In this document: positions 10,892 to 22,800 of the stretch, one piece after another | Layout of the letters: each line of letters opens with the position of its first letter | Position numbering within the stretch: position 1 is the first letter of the stretch | Assembly (NCBI GenBank): GCA_038277395.1 | Contig: CM076194.1 | Location: forward strand, 131,845,230 to 131,909,229 | Reading direction: 5' to 3' | Origin: Dryocosmus kuriphilus | Taxonomy: Eukaryota; Arthropoda; Insecta; Hymenoptera; Cynipidae | DNA length: 64,000 nucleotides | Notes under the pieces: generated by a model | What the model was told of the DNA's origin: nothing | Database searches by the model: none | Seen by the model: the letters and a program-made list of their open reading frames with translations, nothing else | Translations under genes and position numbers: made by a program

Positions 10892-11920
10892 GTAATATAC
10901 CTACTTTAGCATTTATTTAAACTGCACACAAAATTGATTGTAGAAAACATTGTCCAACAAATGGATTATTCTATGTTTTTTTATTGAATTGAATGGGGCA
11001 ATTAGTTTTTCCGTAACTTACAGTTTAAATAAAATCTTTTCAAGCAATTGAAAAATCATATTTTTTTATGATATCAGTGAGCTTGCTATTTATGATTTAT
11101 TGAAACTTCGTATTGATTTTTATTCGTAGTGGTCTATTTCATACTGATTCAAATTTAGAGAGTATTAATTTGAAAAATGTACTGTATAAAATAATTTATT
11201 GTTTCATAAAAAGTACTTATTGAACAATAGAGGTGATACTATACCATAAAATAGCAGTTACTAGAAAAATGATATTTATTTACTTACATAAATTTTAACA
11301 GAGGCATTTTGGAGTTTTAAATAACACAACCACACAAATATTTTATTATGAAGCATTTAAAATACAACATACAGTCACAGGCATGTACACGTGTACAGTG
11401 TTTAATATAAATGGAACAAAGAAATTCTTGTTCTTAAACATCCTTATTTACATCGCTCTCTTCAGTAGTTCTTAATTCAAATGATTTCTGGTAAAATAAG
11501 CAGGCAATATTTCTTCGGTTATTATTTTTCCTTCTTTAACTGGATTACCCAGTTGAAGTTTTTGAACACTGCATTTTTACTTGTCTTAGAATGTTATAAG
11601 GTAAGAAACAGTTCCATATTATATTTGACACTCAATGATTTTGGCAGAAAATTTTCTAAATATTCGCTTCCTTGATTTAAAAATCCATTTTAGTTTCCCA
11701 CATTAGTTATCTCTTGAATATGTTTACCTACATTCAATAAATACCATTGATTAATTCGATTTAAAGTTACTTCGTGGTTCAAGATTCGCGGTAGCGAATC
11801 GCCGCCACGTACTAAAAACAGTAGAAAAAGATTATAAATACCTCTACGAGAGAGACATAATTTTCCACGAAGGACGAATTTTATATGCATTTTATATGCT
11901 TTTACCAAATGATCTCAAAC
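10892..11920. other. AT-rich spacer without genes
   Basis: Low-GC sequence with no open frame of recognisable content, no repeats shared with the neighbouring families, and no structured RNA that I could see. Confidence 0.5.
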
Positions 11921-12832
11921 TTTTTTACACTCTCATCAGAGAAGGTATTAGATTTATGTAAAATTTTACGCCCCCCCCCCCCCCCCCCCCTTTTCATCAA
12001 ATTTCCACGTTTTCAGGCCCCCTGAGTGAGAAGAAATGGTTTTTACGACGGTGTCTGTCTGTTGTTGGCGTCGTCTTCGTTGTCGGGGTCGTTGTCGTTG
12101 TCGTTATTGCCGTTGTCGTTGTGTCGTTGTCGTTGACGCCTATTAACGCGATAACTTTTGAAAGTATCATCAGATTGGATTGCGCTTTAGCACGCTTTTT
12201 CAGGGTCAAAAACTGCTAAACTGTGCGAAATACAACAAAAAAATATATGAATGTAAAAATTGTTCACCTTAAAAAAATTTACAAGTTTTGTTCCAACTGT
12301 TTTTCGATAAAATGCACGATTTTCGTCTTAATCGAGAAAATGTTATTAAAACTAAAAAATTCTAATTTCCTGCCAAACTATTCAAGATACGAAAAAAATG
12401 ATAAGAAACAAAATTGTTTACCTTAAAAAGATCTACAAATTTCTTCTCGACCATTTTTTTGAACAGACGCATAGTTTTTGAGTTATTCGTGAAGTATATC
12501 ATCAAATATAAATAAATCCGCTTTTATGCAAAACTATGCGAGATACGAGGAAATTTCAACAAGAAAAATTATTCTCCTTGGAAAGAACTGCAAATTTGCT
12601 TAAGAACATTTTTTCATGCAACGCATATTTTATTCATGAAACTTATAATAAAGTTGTTTTAATCAAAAAATACATTATTATAAAGTTAATAAAAAGTTAT
12701 TTAAAGTTATTGAAAAATCTGCCCGCTACTCGGGCGCATTCTCATCACGTTTCTCGCCCGTACCAGTCGATTAAAGTATATCAAAAACGTGAATTTTTTA
12801 ATTTTTTACATAATTTGGTTGAAAAATGCAAG
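11921..12832 (+). repeat. ATTCTCATC repeat, tandem unit 1 (copy E)
   Basis: Starts TTTTTTACACTCTCATCAGA, has a run of 20 C at 11971-11990, a GTCGTT microsatellite (about 12075-12135), AT-rich subunits, and ends near ATCTGCCCGCTACTCGGGC (about 12715-12735) followed by about 90 bp leading into the next unit. First of three head-to-tail units. Confidence 0.75.
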
Positions 12833-13830
12833 TTTTACATTCTCGTCAGAGACGGTATTAGATTTATGTAAAATTTCACCACCCCAGTTTTCATCAAATC
12901 TCCACGTTTTCAGACCCCCTGAGTGAGAAAGAACGGTTTTTACGACGGTGTCTGTCTGTTGTCGTTGTCGTCGTCGTCGTCGTCGTTGTCGGCGTCGTTA
13001 TCGTTGCCGTTGTCGGTGTCGTTGTTGTCGTTGACGTTGTCGTTTGTTAAAGCGATAACTTTTGAAAGAGTCATCAGATTGGATTGCGCTTTTGCACACT
13101 TCTTGAGGGTCCAAAAATAAAGAACGAGCTCGTGAACCAGATACTTTTGACTAAAGGTTATGGCTTTATCCATCAAAAACGGTTTTTACAAATCTAAAAA
13201 TCCTTTTTCCGGCTAAACTGTGCGAGATATAAAAGAAATATGAGAACGCAAAATTGTTCATCTGAAAAAAATCTAAAAATTTGGTTCTAACCGTTTTTTT
13301 TTCGATAAAATGCACGGTTTTTGTTGTAATCGAGAAAACGTTATTAAAACTGAAAAATTCAAATTTCCTGCGAAACTGTTAAAAATACGAAAAAAAATTA
13401 TAAAAAGAAAAATTGTTTACCTAAAAAAGATCTAAAAATTTCCTCTCCATCATTTTTTTGAACAGACGCATATTTTTTGAGTTATTCGTGAAATGTTATT
13501 AAATATAAAGAAATCCACTTTTCAGCAAAACTATGCGAGATACGAGAAAATATTAACAAGCAGAATTGTTCACCTTGCAAAGACCTACAAATTTGCCTGA
13601 AACATTTTTTGATCCAACGCATAGTTTTTTCATGCAACGTATAATAAAATTGTTTTAATCAAGAAATACATTATTATAAAGTTAATAAAAAGTTATTAAA
13701 AGTTATCGAATAATCTGCCCGCTACTCAAGCGCATTCTCATCACGTTTCTTACGCTTACCAGTCGATTAAAGCATATCAAAAACGTGAATTTTTTAATTT
13801 TTTTGCGTATAGTTTGGTTGAAAAATGCAA
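12831..13830 (+). repeat. ATTCTCATC repeat, tandem unit 2 (copy F)
   Basis: Starts TTTTACATTCTCGTCAGAGA, contains a GTCGTT/GTCGTC microsatellite (about 12958-13045) and ends near ATCTGCCCGCTACTCAAGC. The junctions with units 1 and 3 share the sequence GGTTGAAAAATGCAA just before each new start, so the three units were amplified as a tandem array rather than inserted independently. Confidence 0.78.
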
Positions 13831-14865
13831 TTTTTACATTCTCATCGGAGTTGGTGTTAGATTTATGTAAAATTTGACCCCACAATTTTCATCAAATCTC
13901 CACGTTTTGAGACCCCCTGAATGAGAAAAAACGGTTTTTGCGACGATGTCTGTCTGTCTGTTGTCACCGTCGTCGTGGCCGCGTTTTCTGTTAACGCGAT
14001 AAACTTTGAAAGAGTCATCAGATTGGATTGCGCTTTGGCACACTTCTTCGCGGTTCAAAAATAAAGGACGAGTTCGTTGACCACCCACATTTAACCCTTG
14101 CTTGCCAAACTTCTGTAGAATTACATGCTTGCCAGACTGAGGTAATCGCCAGCCGGCGAGAAAATTTGTTATAAAACATAAACTATTGAATATTTTTACT
14201 TAAAGATTTTTTGAGAACTTATTGAAGGTTCTCTTTAAAGGATAGTATAGTTTATATACTCAAATATTAACTTTAACTAGCGGTTATGGTTTTATCCATC
14301 AAAAACGATTTTTAAAAAATCAAAAAATTCATTTTTTGGGTAAACTCTGCGAGGCACAAAAAAATTTTAATTCTATTATTTTAATTCTATTTTCTGATCA
14401 AAATATGCAACACACGAAAAAATATTAAGAAGTAAAATTATTTAACTGAAAAAGATGTACACTTTTGCTTTTGACCATTTTTTTTTTATAAAACTCATCG
14501 TTTTACTTTTAAGAATCGAAAACCTGCATTGTGGAAATTTAGAAAAATTTAGAAAATCACAAAAAAAATTTTACTAATCGACAATGGATTTAAAAAAAAA
14601 TTAATTGTCAGGCGCGAAGCGCGAGTGTTGTGATGAGAATGTATTCCTTAAGGCCAATAGAGCCTTAAGTAAAATAATTTTGTTTCTAATTTTTATCATA
14701 AAAACAATGAATAATTTCATTAAATGTAGGTGTTTTTAAAGTTTAAGACCCAAGTAACGAAAACCGAATACGAAGTGCGAGGACCAAAAACATCCGAGCG
14801 CGAAGCGAGCCACGCGCGAAGCGCGTGATGAGAATGTGCGACCGAAGTGAACAGATGTTTTTCGA
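13831..14865 (+). repeat. ATTCTCATC repeat, tandem unit 3 with an internal insertion (copy G)
   Basis: Starts TTTTTACATTCTCATCGGAG and ends in GCGCGAAGCGCGTGATGAGA then ATGTGCGACCGAAGTGAACA. About 195 bp at 14082-14277, starting with CACATTTAACCCTTGC and ending with ATTAACTTTAACTAG, has no counterpart in the other copies and is an insertion. The 3' end resembles copy D, unlike units 1 and 2. Confidence 0.72.
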
Positions 14866-17800
14866 AAGGAATACCGAAAAAAGTAAAGATTTTATTTATT
14901 CTTAAATTAAAGGTTTGATTATGTAATGAGCACCATGATGGATAAGACAACACCTTGCCAAATGTAACTTGTGACAGCAGAAAAATTCAAAATATTTTTG
15001 GAAATATTTATTCATAAAAAATGGGTAGCTTTTTTCAAAAAATATTGAAATTTTGCCCGACAAAAAATTGCCTTGACTACGAATTATTTTCTTATTTATA
15101 ATTTTTTGTAAAGAAAGTCTGGAATCAAAGCAGAAATTGTTGAGCATTAAATTAATCTTGTCTAGAAAACAATTCGGAAAGTACCATCCTTGCAAATTAG
15201 TAAGGGAATTTCTGCTCACAGACTAGTTTTATATTTCTCTTCCGCAGGTGGATTAAGTACAAATGTCTCGAAATAGAATAATTATACGCGGTAGTTGAGT
15301 CAAACGAAAACTAGGTGCGTCATGCCGGTGGGTGTATAAGAAGGGCGGGAGAGATAAAAATACCGCAGGGTAAACTAGTACATTCTAAGGGAAAAGTGTC
15401 ACTTCATAGAACCTCAGGTTCCTTAACAAGTGAAAATTTCCTTTCAAAAACTCCCACAAAAAAAAAGTTTAAGATAAATTCCTTGACTTTTTCCTTGAAG
15501 AAAGTGTAGTAAGGTTCAAAAGATTGCAAATTGCTTGATAATAATTAAATCTCCTTTAATTTTTTCTTCCTTTTTAGTAATTATTGAATCATCTCAGTAG
15601 CAAAGAAATTCTCTAAAGGAATTTACCTGCTCACTGGCTCACTTCTTATATAATTATTAAAATCAAAAACTAAAGGTGAAGTTTGATCAATATTACTATA
15701 AAATGACTTCACATGCAATTGGATATTTAAAAATACTTTCTAACACATTTCTTTAAATTGGATTTCTGAAAGCTTGTTCTGATATCTTCAGAAATGTTGT
15801 ATAATTAATTAATTAAATTGAAAAAATCTTACTAAGAAACTTTTAATTAAATATTACACTGTTATGAAACTTAATTATTCCTCTTTCTTTGGGATCAAGA
15901 TATTAATATCATTAATTAATAATGACAGATTGTGTTTAGCCGGTTTACATGGGATTCTTCTATAATATTTAACTCGCATATTTACTGAATTGATTCAGAT
16001 TATCTTGGGGTTAGATTCTATATAAAGGTTTTTCTTTTAAATGCAGTTTTATGATAATAATAATTTTTCGTGACTCTAACAATAAGTTAAGACACAGCAT
16101 AAATGTTGTCCTGGATAAAAAGTAATTTCAGTGCCTAGAAGTTAATCATTTCTTTGAATCCTGTGGGATTTGGTATTTCGTTTACTTGACTTGTGAAATA
16201 TTTCACATTAAAGACAAAATGGAGACTGCAAGTTTGGATATACGAGTAATATAGGTAAAGTGGGTTCACAATTTTCCCTAAAAACCTGGAAAATCTAGGA
16301 AATAATCTGGAATTTTTTTAATCGGGATAAAACTGGGAAATACCTTTCGATTCGGTTTTTAAACCGGTAATTTTTCTGCAGTAAAAACTAATTTTGAAGG
16401 TATAATTATTCCAGCTTGTAATGTGAAATTTACGCCTTAAACAACATGTGCCACTCATTTTATTTGCTTTAGTTCTTCTTAGTTCTAAGATCTTTTTTTA
16501 ACTTTAACTTTCTTACATGATTTTGATGTTATTACGTCTTTCTAAAAAAGAATACATATTATTGATAACATTTTATTTAGGTAAATATTTGTATATAATT
16601 TTATAATTTAAAAAAGTAGTTAATAATCTTTGAAGGCAATCAATCGAAAAAAGTTAATATTTTCTTTGTCCAAATTAATAACCAAAAGTTTTTTTTTAGT
16701 TCAGAAAAAGGGTTCCTTTCTGCCAAATACTTATCTTTTCAAAAAATACATTTGATAGAAGTGATGATATTTTCACAAGTTTCACATTCTTCCCCTTAGT
16801 AAATATTTGCCCGATCGGAGAAGCTCTTTTTACTCTTGTTGCATATGTTTTGACTCTAGAAATACGCAGAAAATACTTGATTTATTTTTTGATGGGCTTC
16901 TGAAACTATGTTATTTACTTAAACGTATTATAAACGAAGAAAAATATATTGAATTTATCTAGAAAATTAAACAAATTTGGCATGGAGAAACCGAGAGAAA
17001 CCGGTCAATGATCTTCAATTGGAAATCACTCTGCGAAACACCATCCTGATAAATACCACTTATTTTTTTATAACTAATGATTTTCCCTTAAATTAGTTCT
17101 AAATTATTGAAATGGGACGTCTTAAATTAAATACTCCGAAATAATTGATCAGAAAGTTGAGTTTCCTAAACGAGAGTAGAATAAAGGTATAGAAGTTGAT
17201 GAACTAAAAAGTTAATTACCCTATTCAAGAGCTAAAGGGATGGTCGATTAAAAAAGAACAAATAAATCTTCAGAAAACTCTCAGAACTCGATATCACATG
17301 GATCTCCGACTGTAGAATCTCAATCAGCCGTTACCAGGAGCCCAATACAATGGCGCTATTGAATCCTCGTGAATTTCATAGGCCTACAAGACTTTACCTA
17401 CTGATATTTAAAGGTGTTTTGTCACGTAATTTTTCGCGCTGAGTTCGAATCTGGCAGCAGAATTTGTCTAAAACGTCAGGATTTTCAGATACTTTAACCT
17501 GAAGGTGCAAAAAGGCCGTTTTTTCGGCATATTAAGATGAAAATAACTTCGAAACGCGAAGATACTTGTCAATTTGGCCGGAAGATTCCGATTCCTTATG
17601 AAAAAATTTATGGAAATGCACATACATGATTTCTGATATGATCAAATATTTACAACTGTAAGACATTTTATATCAACAAATTCCATTTTCTGAGGTAACT
17701 AAGCACTAAACGTTTCATCAGACCGATTTCCTCAGAACTCTCCATTAGAGGGCTTTTCGGGTCGCTGATTACGAATTTGGAGTCAGAATTAAAAAATTTC

Positions 17801-17944
17801 AAAATGGCGGATCAAATATGGTGGACCAGAAATAAAAAATTCTTTATTGTTCTGCTAAAAAGAGTAGCAGATAGTATGTACAGAATAATATATGCATATT
17901 GAAGTAAACAGTTTACTGATCCACCAACTAAGACAAGATAAGAC
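14866..17944. other. AT-rich DNA, no supported gene
   Basis: Nothing coding is recognisable. One open stretch of 105 codons on the minus strand (14902-15219) ends in CCHKLHLARCCLIHHG but has no family match known to me. Around 17400-17860 two loosely similar sequences (GCTGAGTTCGAATCTGG and GCTGATTACGAATTTGG) and TGGCGGATCAAATATGG look like a dispersed intergenic repeat. Confidence 0.45.
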
Positions 17945-18190
17945 ATGATCCAGTTAACCAAGGAAATATAATCTAGTGATTCGGCCAACTAAGGTAGGCT
18001 AAGGCATGATCCGGCCAACTAAGGCAAGGTACTGTAGGGGTACAGCCAACTAAGGCAAGACAATCTAGTAATCCGGCCAACTAAGACAAGAGAGTTTAGT
18101 AATCTGGCCAACTAAGGCAAGATAAAGCATAATCCAGCCAACTAAGGCGAGATAGTCTAAGGATCCGGCCAACTATGGCAAGAATTGACC
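17945..18190. repeat. Minisatellite, about 8 units of 30-33 bp
   Basis: Head-to-tail units built around CCGGCCAACTAAGGCAAGA with variable spacers ending in TCTAGTA or similar. Units differ by several substitutions and small indels, so the array is old. It ends about 50 bp from the 3' end of the pseudogene on the minus strand. Spacers are not unique as in a CRISPR array. Confidence 0.85.
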
Positions 18191-18252
18191 GTGATGTCGT
18201 CTAGTATCATTCAAAGTGATTTGTAGAATCTTTTCCTCTTCCCTGCGAAGCT

Positions 18253-19867
18253 TCAAGAATTGAAACATCTTTTGTGAATGACATTGATTTCATCTCTTTT
18301 CAAACACCAGAAATAGTCAACTAGCATAGCTGCATTCCATGTTCCTTGATATCTTCGTTCCATCTCTTTGATATCCCGATGAAAACGTTCACCTTGCTCC
18401 TCACTCACGAGGTGGGAATGTAAAAAGTGAAGCTTGAGGCTCATGTTGCATCCCAAATTCCTGAAGTGATTCAACATATTTGTCACGAAAACCTTGTAAT
18501 TTTTTTCTCTTACATTTCTTAAGAAGCCTTTGGTCACTTTGTTGAAACTCATCCATGCTTTTCCCCAAGGTCTGTCATCGTTTTCACAACAATATCGTCC
18601 TTCAGAAGCCTTTTAATATCAGGACGAGTGAAAACTCTTTTTCTAATCATAGCTTCGCTTAGAGATTTGAAATTTTCAAGAAAGTACTGAAAATATTTAC
18701 CATTTCTCTTCAGTGGTTTAACAAACTGCTTCTTTGATCCTAGTTCAATATGCAAGGGTGGTAACAGAACGTCATTCGGATCAATCAATGCTTCCTTCAC
18801 AATATTTCGTGAATTTGGTTCCAAAGACATTCTCTTAGGCCAAATTTTCTATTTCCAATGCAACTCACGTGTTCTGCTGTGTCACTCACACAAGAAAAAA
18901 AAAATTTTGTGTAAACGCTTTGCTGCCCAAGAATTATGCCAATAGCTTTTAGGTCCCCACGAAGTTTCCACTTACGATTTTCATACAGCACTAACTCAAA
19001 AATGAGATTCATATTGGTGTAAGACTCGCGTAGGTGTACTGAGTGAAACATGGGAATTGAGGCATATTTGTTCCTATTGTATAAAAGGACACCATTCAAA
19101 CTTGTTTTGAAAGCATCTATGAAGAATCTCCAATCTTGAGGATATTACATTATTTCCAATTCTTGTAATCAACCGGGTACGTCATTGCAGGATACCACGA
19201 AATCTTGCTCAGGAAAAAATTTCGAAATTTTTTCTCACGAAACTTTAGCAGCAGATGGTTTTCCCTTTTTCGAGGAAATTCCTTTCTTGTAACCGAGAGT
19301 CTAAGAGTTTGGCCTTTTCTTTCGATAAATCGAAACCCCTGATTAAATTATTTAGTGCAATGTGTTCGAACAATTGTGGAGTAGTAGCACAGTCATACCC
19401 AATGAAGTTCCCATCATCAGCTGCTTCTTCAAATGTGGGTTCTTCTTCGCATTCATATATCATCACTGGAGGAGTTGAAAAAAGATTCAGACTACGGGAA
19501 TAAGTTTCGTAGCAGATGCTATGTCGGGATATTTTATAAGATGTTTATTTTTACTATTAAAACCCCGCAAGTAATATGAAGAAAAGTAGCATTCTTCATG
19601 ACTAACAGATCCTCGCCAAATCATTGGTATACTGAAAGGCATGTGTTCTAGCTTATCATTACTCCAATATCCCAAAACTCTGTAAAAATTTGTGCATACT
19701 TTATGCGGAACCCAATTTTTATCTTGATGCCGCATTTCACGATTGAAGTATTATAGATACGACTCTTTAATGTCATCATTAATATCATATTTTTGTTTCT
19801 TGAGAACAGACTGACCACAAACGTAACAGAATTTATGGAAATTCTGCACTTGAAAGAGGATTTTCAT
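18253..19867 (-). pseudogene. Intronless pseudogene of an arthropod multi-copy family of unknown function
   Basis: Read on the minus strand from an ATG at 19867, the pieces join in one order across frames: FCYVCGQ (a CxxC pair), CTNFYRVLGYW, SKNKHLIKYPDIASATKLIP, IALNNLIRGFDLSKEKAKLL, WRFFIDAFKTSLNGVLLYN, YASIPMFHSVHLRESYTNM, DPNDVLLPPLHIELGSKKQF, MSLKLHFLHSHL, EEQGERFHRDIKEMERRYQG, MLVDYFWCLKRDEI. I recognise this order as a family found in many copies in arthropod genomes, about 500 residues long, with no function known to me. A stop lies near 19754 and at least three frameshifts separate the pieces. The lack of introns and of a neighbouring host gene suggests mobile-element or retrocopy origin. 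No TIR or poly-A tail was identified. Confidence 0.72.
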
Positions 19868-22800
19868 TCAATCAAGATTGTTTAGCCGTGAATCATAAAG
19901 AAGAAAGTCTGGTTGCTTCACGTATCGTATATGATACCATCAAAGTTTTTTCAGGAGTAAAAACGTTTCCCATAACAGATAATTTGCTTAAATCTGCCTG
20001 TAATTCACATTCCATTTATATTGATTCAAAAACGCTAAACTAGCTGCAAATAAGCCAAATTAGAGGAGAAACAAGCACACCTTTTACAAAACAAAATTAG
20101 AGCACTTAAAAGACATCGTTTCGTGGCATAAATGACCAATTAGTTTTTCATTTTTCAGATTTTAATAGCATTTGAGAGACTGTTTGTGATTTAGACCGCA
20201 TAATTAAGAAATACTTAACACGTGTTGCGGAATTTTGAATGCGTAACTTCGTTTAATGTTTATCACTTCAGTCTGTGTTTGAGAATAAGATTGGCACGTG
20301 TAAATGAAAATTGTTGTTTGCGATGGTTTCACGACTGCATATTTTATATTAAAATTCCCATTTCTATGTGTGAGCTTGAGAAAAACTATAAGGGTCATTT
20401 TTAAGAGCATGTGACACTTTACCCTAAGTTCAATTTAGTTTCCGGAATTACTTTATGTCCACAATAATAACTATTTTTTTCGCTAAAACTAGTTAATTTA
20501 CCTCCTTTTCATGCAAAAGGTAAATTGCCTAGTTTCAGCGAAAAAATATTTATTCTTGCGGACATAAAGAAATTCCGGAAACTAAATTGCTCTTATGGTA
20601 AAGTATCACATGCCCTTAAATTGGTTGGAGAAAAAGAAATTGGTCTGCAAAAAACCGGGAAAACTCCAGCAATTTCAAATTGCTTCACCAATCAACACCC
20701 TGAAACACCTTCAGATCCAGTGGGAAAACAAAAGTCTCATTTTTTAGGCCTGTGTTTTCAGTCATGCTATCCTCTTTTTCTCAGGAAGACTAGAAGGTAA
20801 AGGAGAATAGAAGGACGAGCAAAGGAAAGCTGATGCACTTTCAACTTTGTCAATATATCAGCATCTTGGACCGTTATGCCACTTAGAGTTTCATTTCACC
20901 ACTATAAAATAATATGAAACGATACTTGGCATCGTCAGTGATTTTAAATGGCGAAACTTTGATGAATAATAAATAATAAGTAGGAAAGGGAATGGAAAGT
21001 TGTGGTTGCGCATCACATGATGGAAGGAACTACTTGCCTTCCAAGAAAGTTTTCACCTAACCCTCTTCTTAATTGCATCCTATTAAATCTTTCAATGCAT
21101 AGTTGTAAAACCGCACTTAAAAAGAAAAAAGAATGCCTACATATTTTGTCAGTCTGGTTGAACCTAGATAATCCGCGTCAGTTTTTAAAAGTCTGACCCG
21201 CTCGTCGGAAATCATTCAAGTCCATTAGTCTCAGAGATCTTATAAGTGTTACTATAACTGGCTTGTAGATAATACCGCGGGAACAATTGATGCGCTTTCA
21301 TGACAAAGTAATAGATAGGGGTTCCAAGAAACATTTTTATGGATCATGTACTAAACAACCCTTTTAAATCACTCCTAACGAATCTCCAGAATTATTTCGC
21401 CCCCGTGACTCTAAGTCAATACCTGGATTCCTTTTTCTTCTTTTTATTTTACATTTTTGTTAAATTTTTTGTATTCCAATGCATACATAACTTTATTAAA
21501 AAGTGGACACACTGAAGCACAACAGATCTGAAAAGAGTAAATTAGATCATTAAGACTCAAATTTTATTATTATCGCAGGAAAACCTCGTTTTACAACGTT
21601 TTTTATTTTCTTAATGAGTCAGCATTCAATGATTTTTTATTGTTGTTTTATTCTTTATTAGACCAACTTAGATTCTCACGATAAACTAGAGAAATGCAAA
21701 TTAGAGATGAAGGTTAAATTCTAATTATTGGAAAGATGGGAATGTCCTATTTTATCTAACTTCGAAGAAATAATTAACAGAGTGATAGAAAGTTCTTCCT
21801 TAATTTCCAATTATATAGTTGTAAAACTTTGTCTATAATGACATTCATGAAGCGTAATTAATCGATGCTCTATTAACGATGAATTTAATCAAATTAATTG
21901 GATGTAGAGCTACTGTTCGGGCTGAACACTAAACCGAAAGCTATATTACCTTATTCATGACAGGAATTCTAATTTAATTCCATTTAAGCATTGGTCGCAT
22001 CCACGGATAATATTGAATAATATAAAGGGACGAAGGGTAAACAAGAGACTTGCGGCGTGTTGTTATAAGCTTTACGAATGGAATTAATGGATCTAATTTG
22101 CGTATGTAATCAGATAATAAAAGCTTCTATTTAGAGACGACATGTTGGTTCAACTTTTCATCCCAAATTTAGAAAAGGTGCTCTGACAAGTGTTTTTATT
22201 ATAAATCCATCACAATAACAACGAGCTATGAAATTCTATAAAAAATTTTAGGGGGCATCGAGCTAGCTAGGTAGTCGAGATTTGGAAACTAAATTTAAGA
22301 TAATTATATTACAAAGGAGCATAAAATAAATATGTGAAAATTGCATACCTCCTAGAATACAGTACATTTTCTTTATACAAGAAAAATGGTAAAAATTTGA
22401 AAATATTGTATCGTCCGTATTCGTAGCAATATTTTCATGATTTAATGGTTTAATTTTTTTGATCAGAGAAAGTCAGGGAAAAGTGAAGAATTTTGAAAAA
22501 TATTAGTCCAAAAAGAGGACAACAAGCGCCCTCTGGGAACGGTTTCGTAAGCTGAGGAAATACTTTGATTTTCTTATTTCATCACCACTGATAACAAAAT
22601 ACCAATACTGTAATATTTCAAATGTCATTTTTTATTGTAACTCTACATTACAAGAACTTTAATTTGAGCCAACACCGAAGCAAATCAGATTAAAAGAAAA
22701 GAGTCTATAGTAGAGTGGTTTAAGAATCAAAATTTCCTCACTATTTTTATGTTTAAACCACTGATAACAAAAGAAATAAAATAACAGACAAACGGACGAA

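Noticed and set aside
14902..15219. 105-codon minus-strand open frame as a gene
   Set aside because: It has a few Cys/His residues at the end but no recognised zinc-finger spacing, AT-driven composition and no neighbouring element structure.
17945..18190. CRISPR-like array
   Set aside because: The intervening sequences are not unique spacers; the whole 30-33 bp unit is repeated with drift, and the context is eukaryotic with no cas genes.
20525..20800. 91-codon plus-strand open frame
   Set aside because: Its first third lies inside the 20.4-20.6 kb hairpin and no domain is recognisable.
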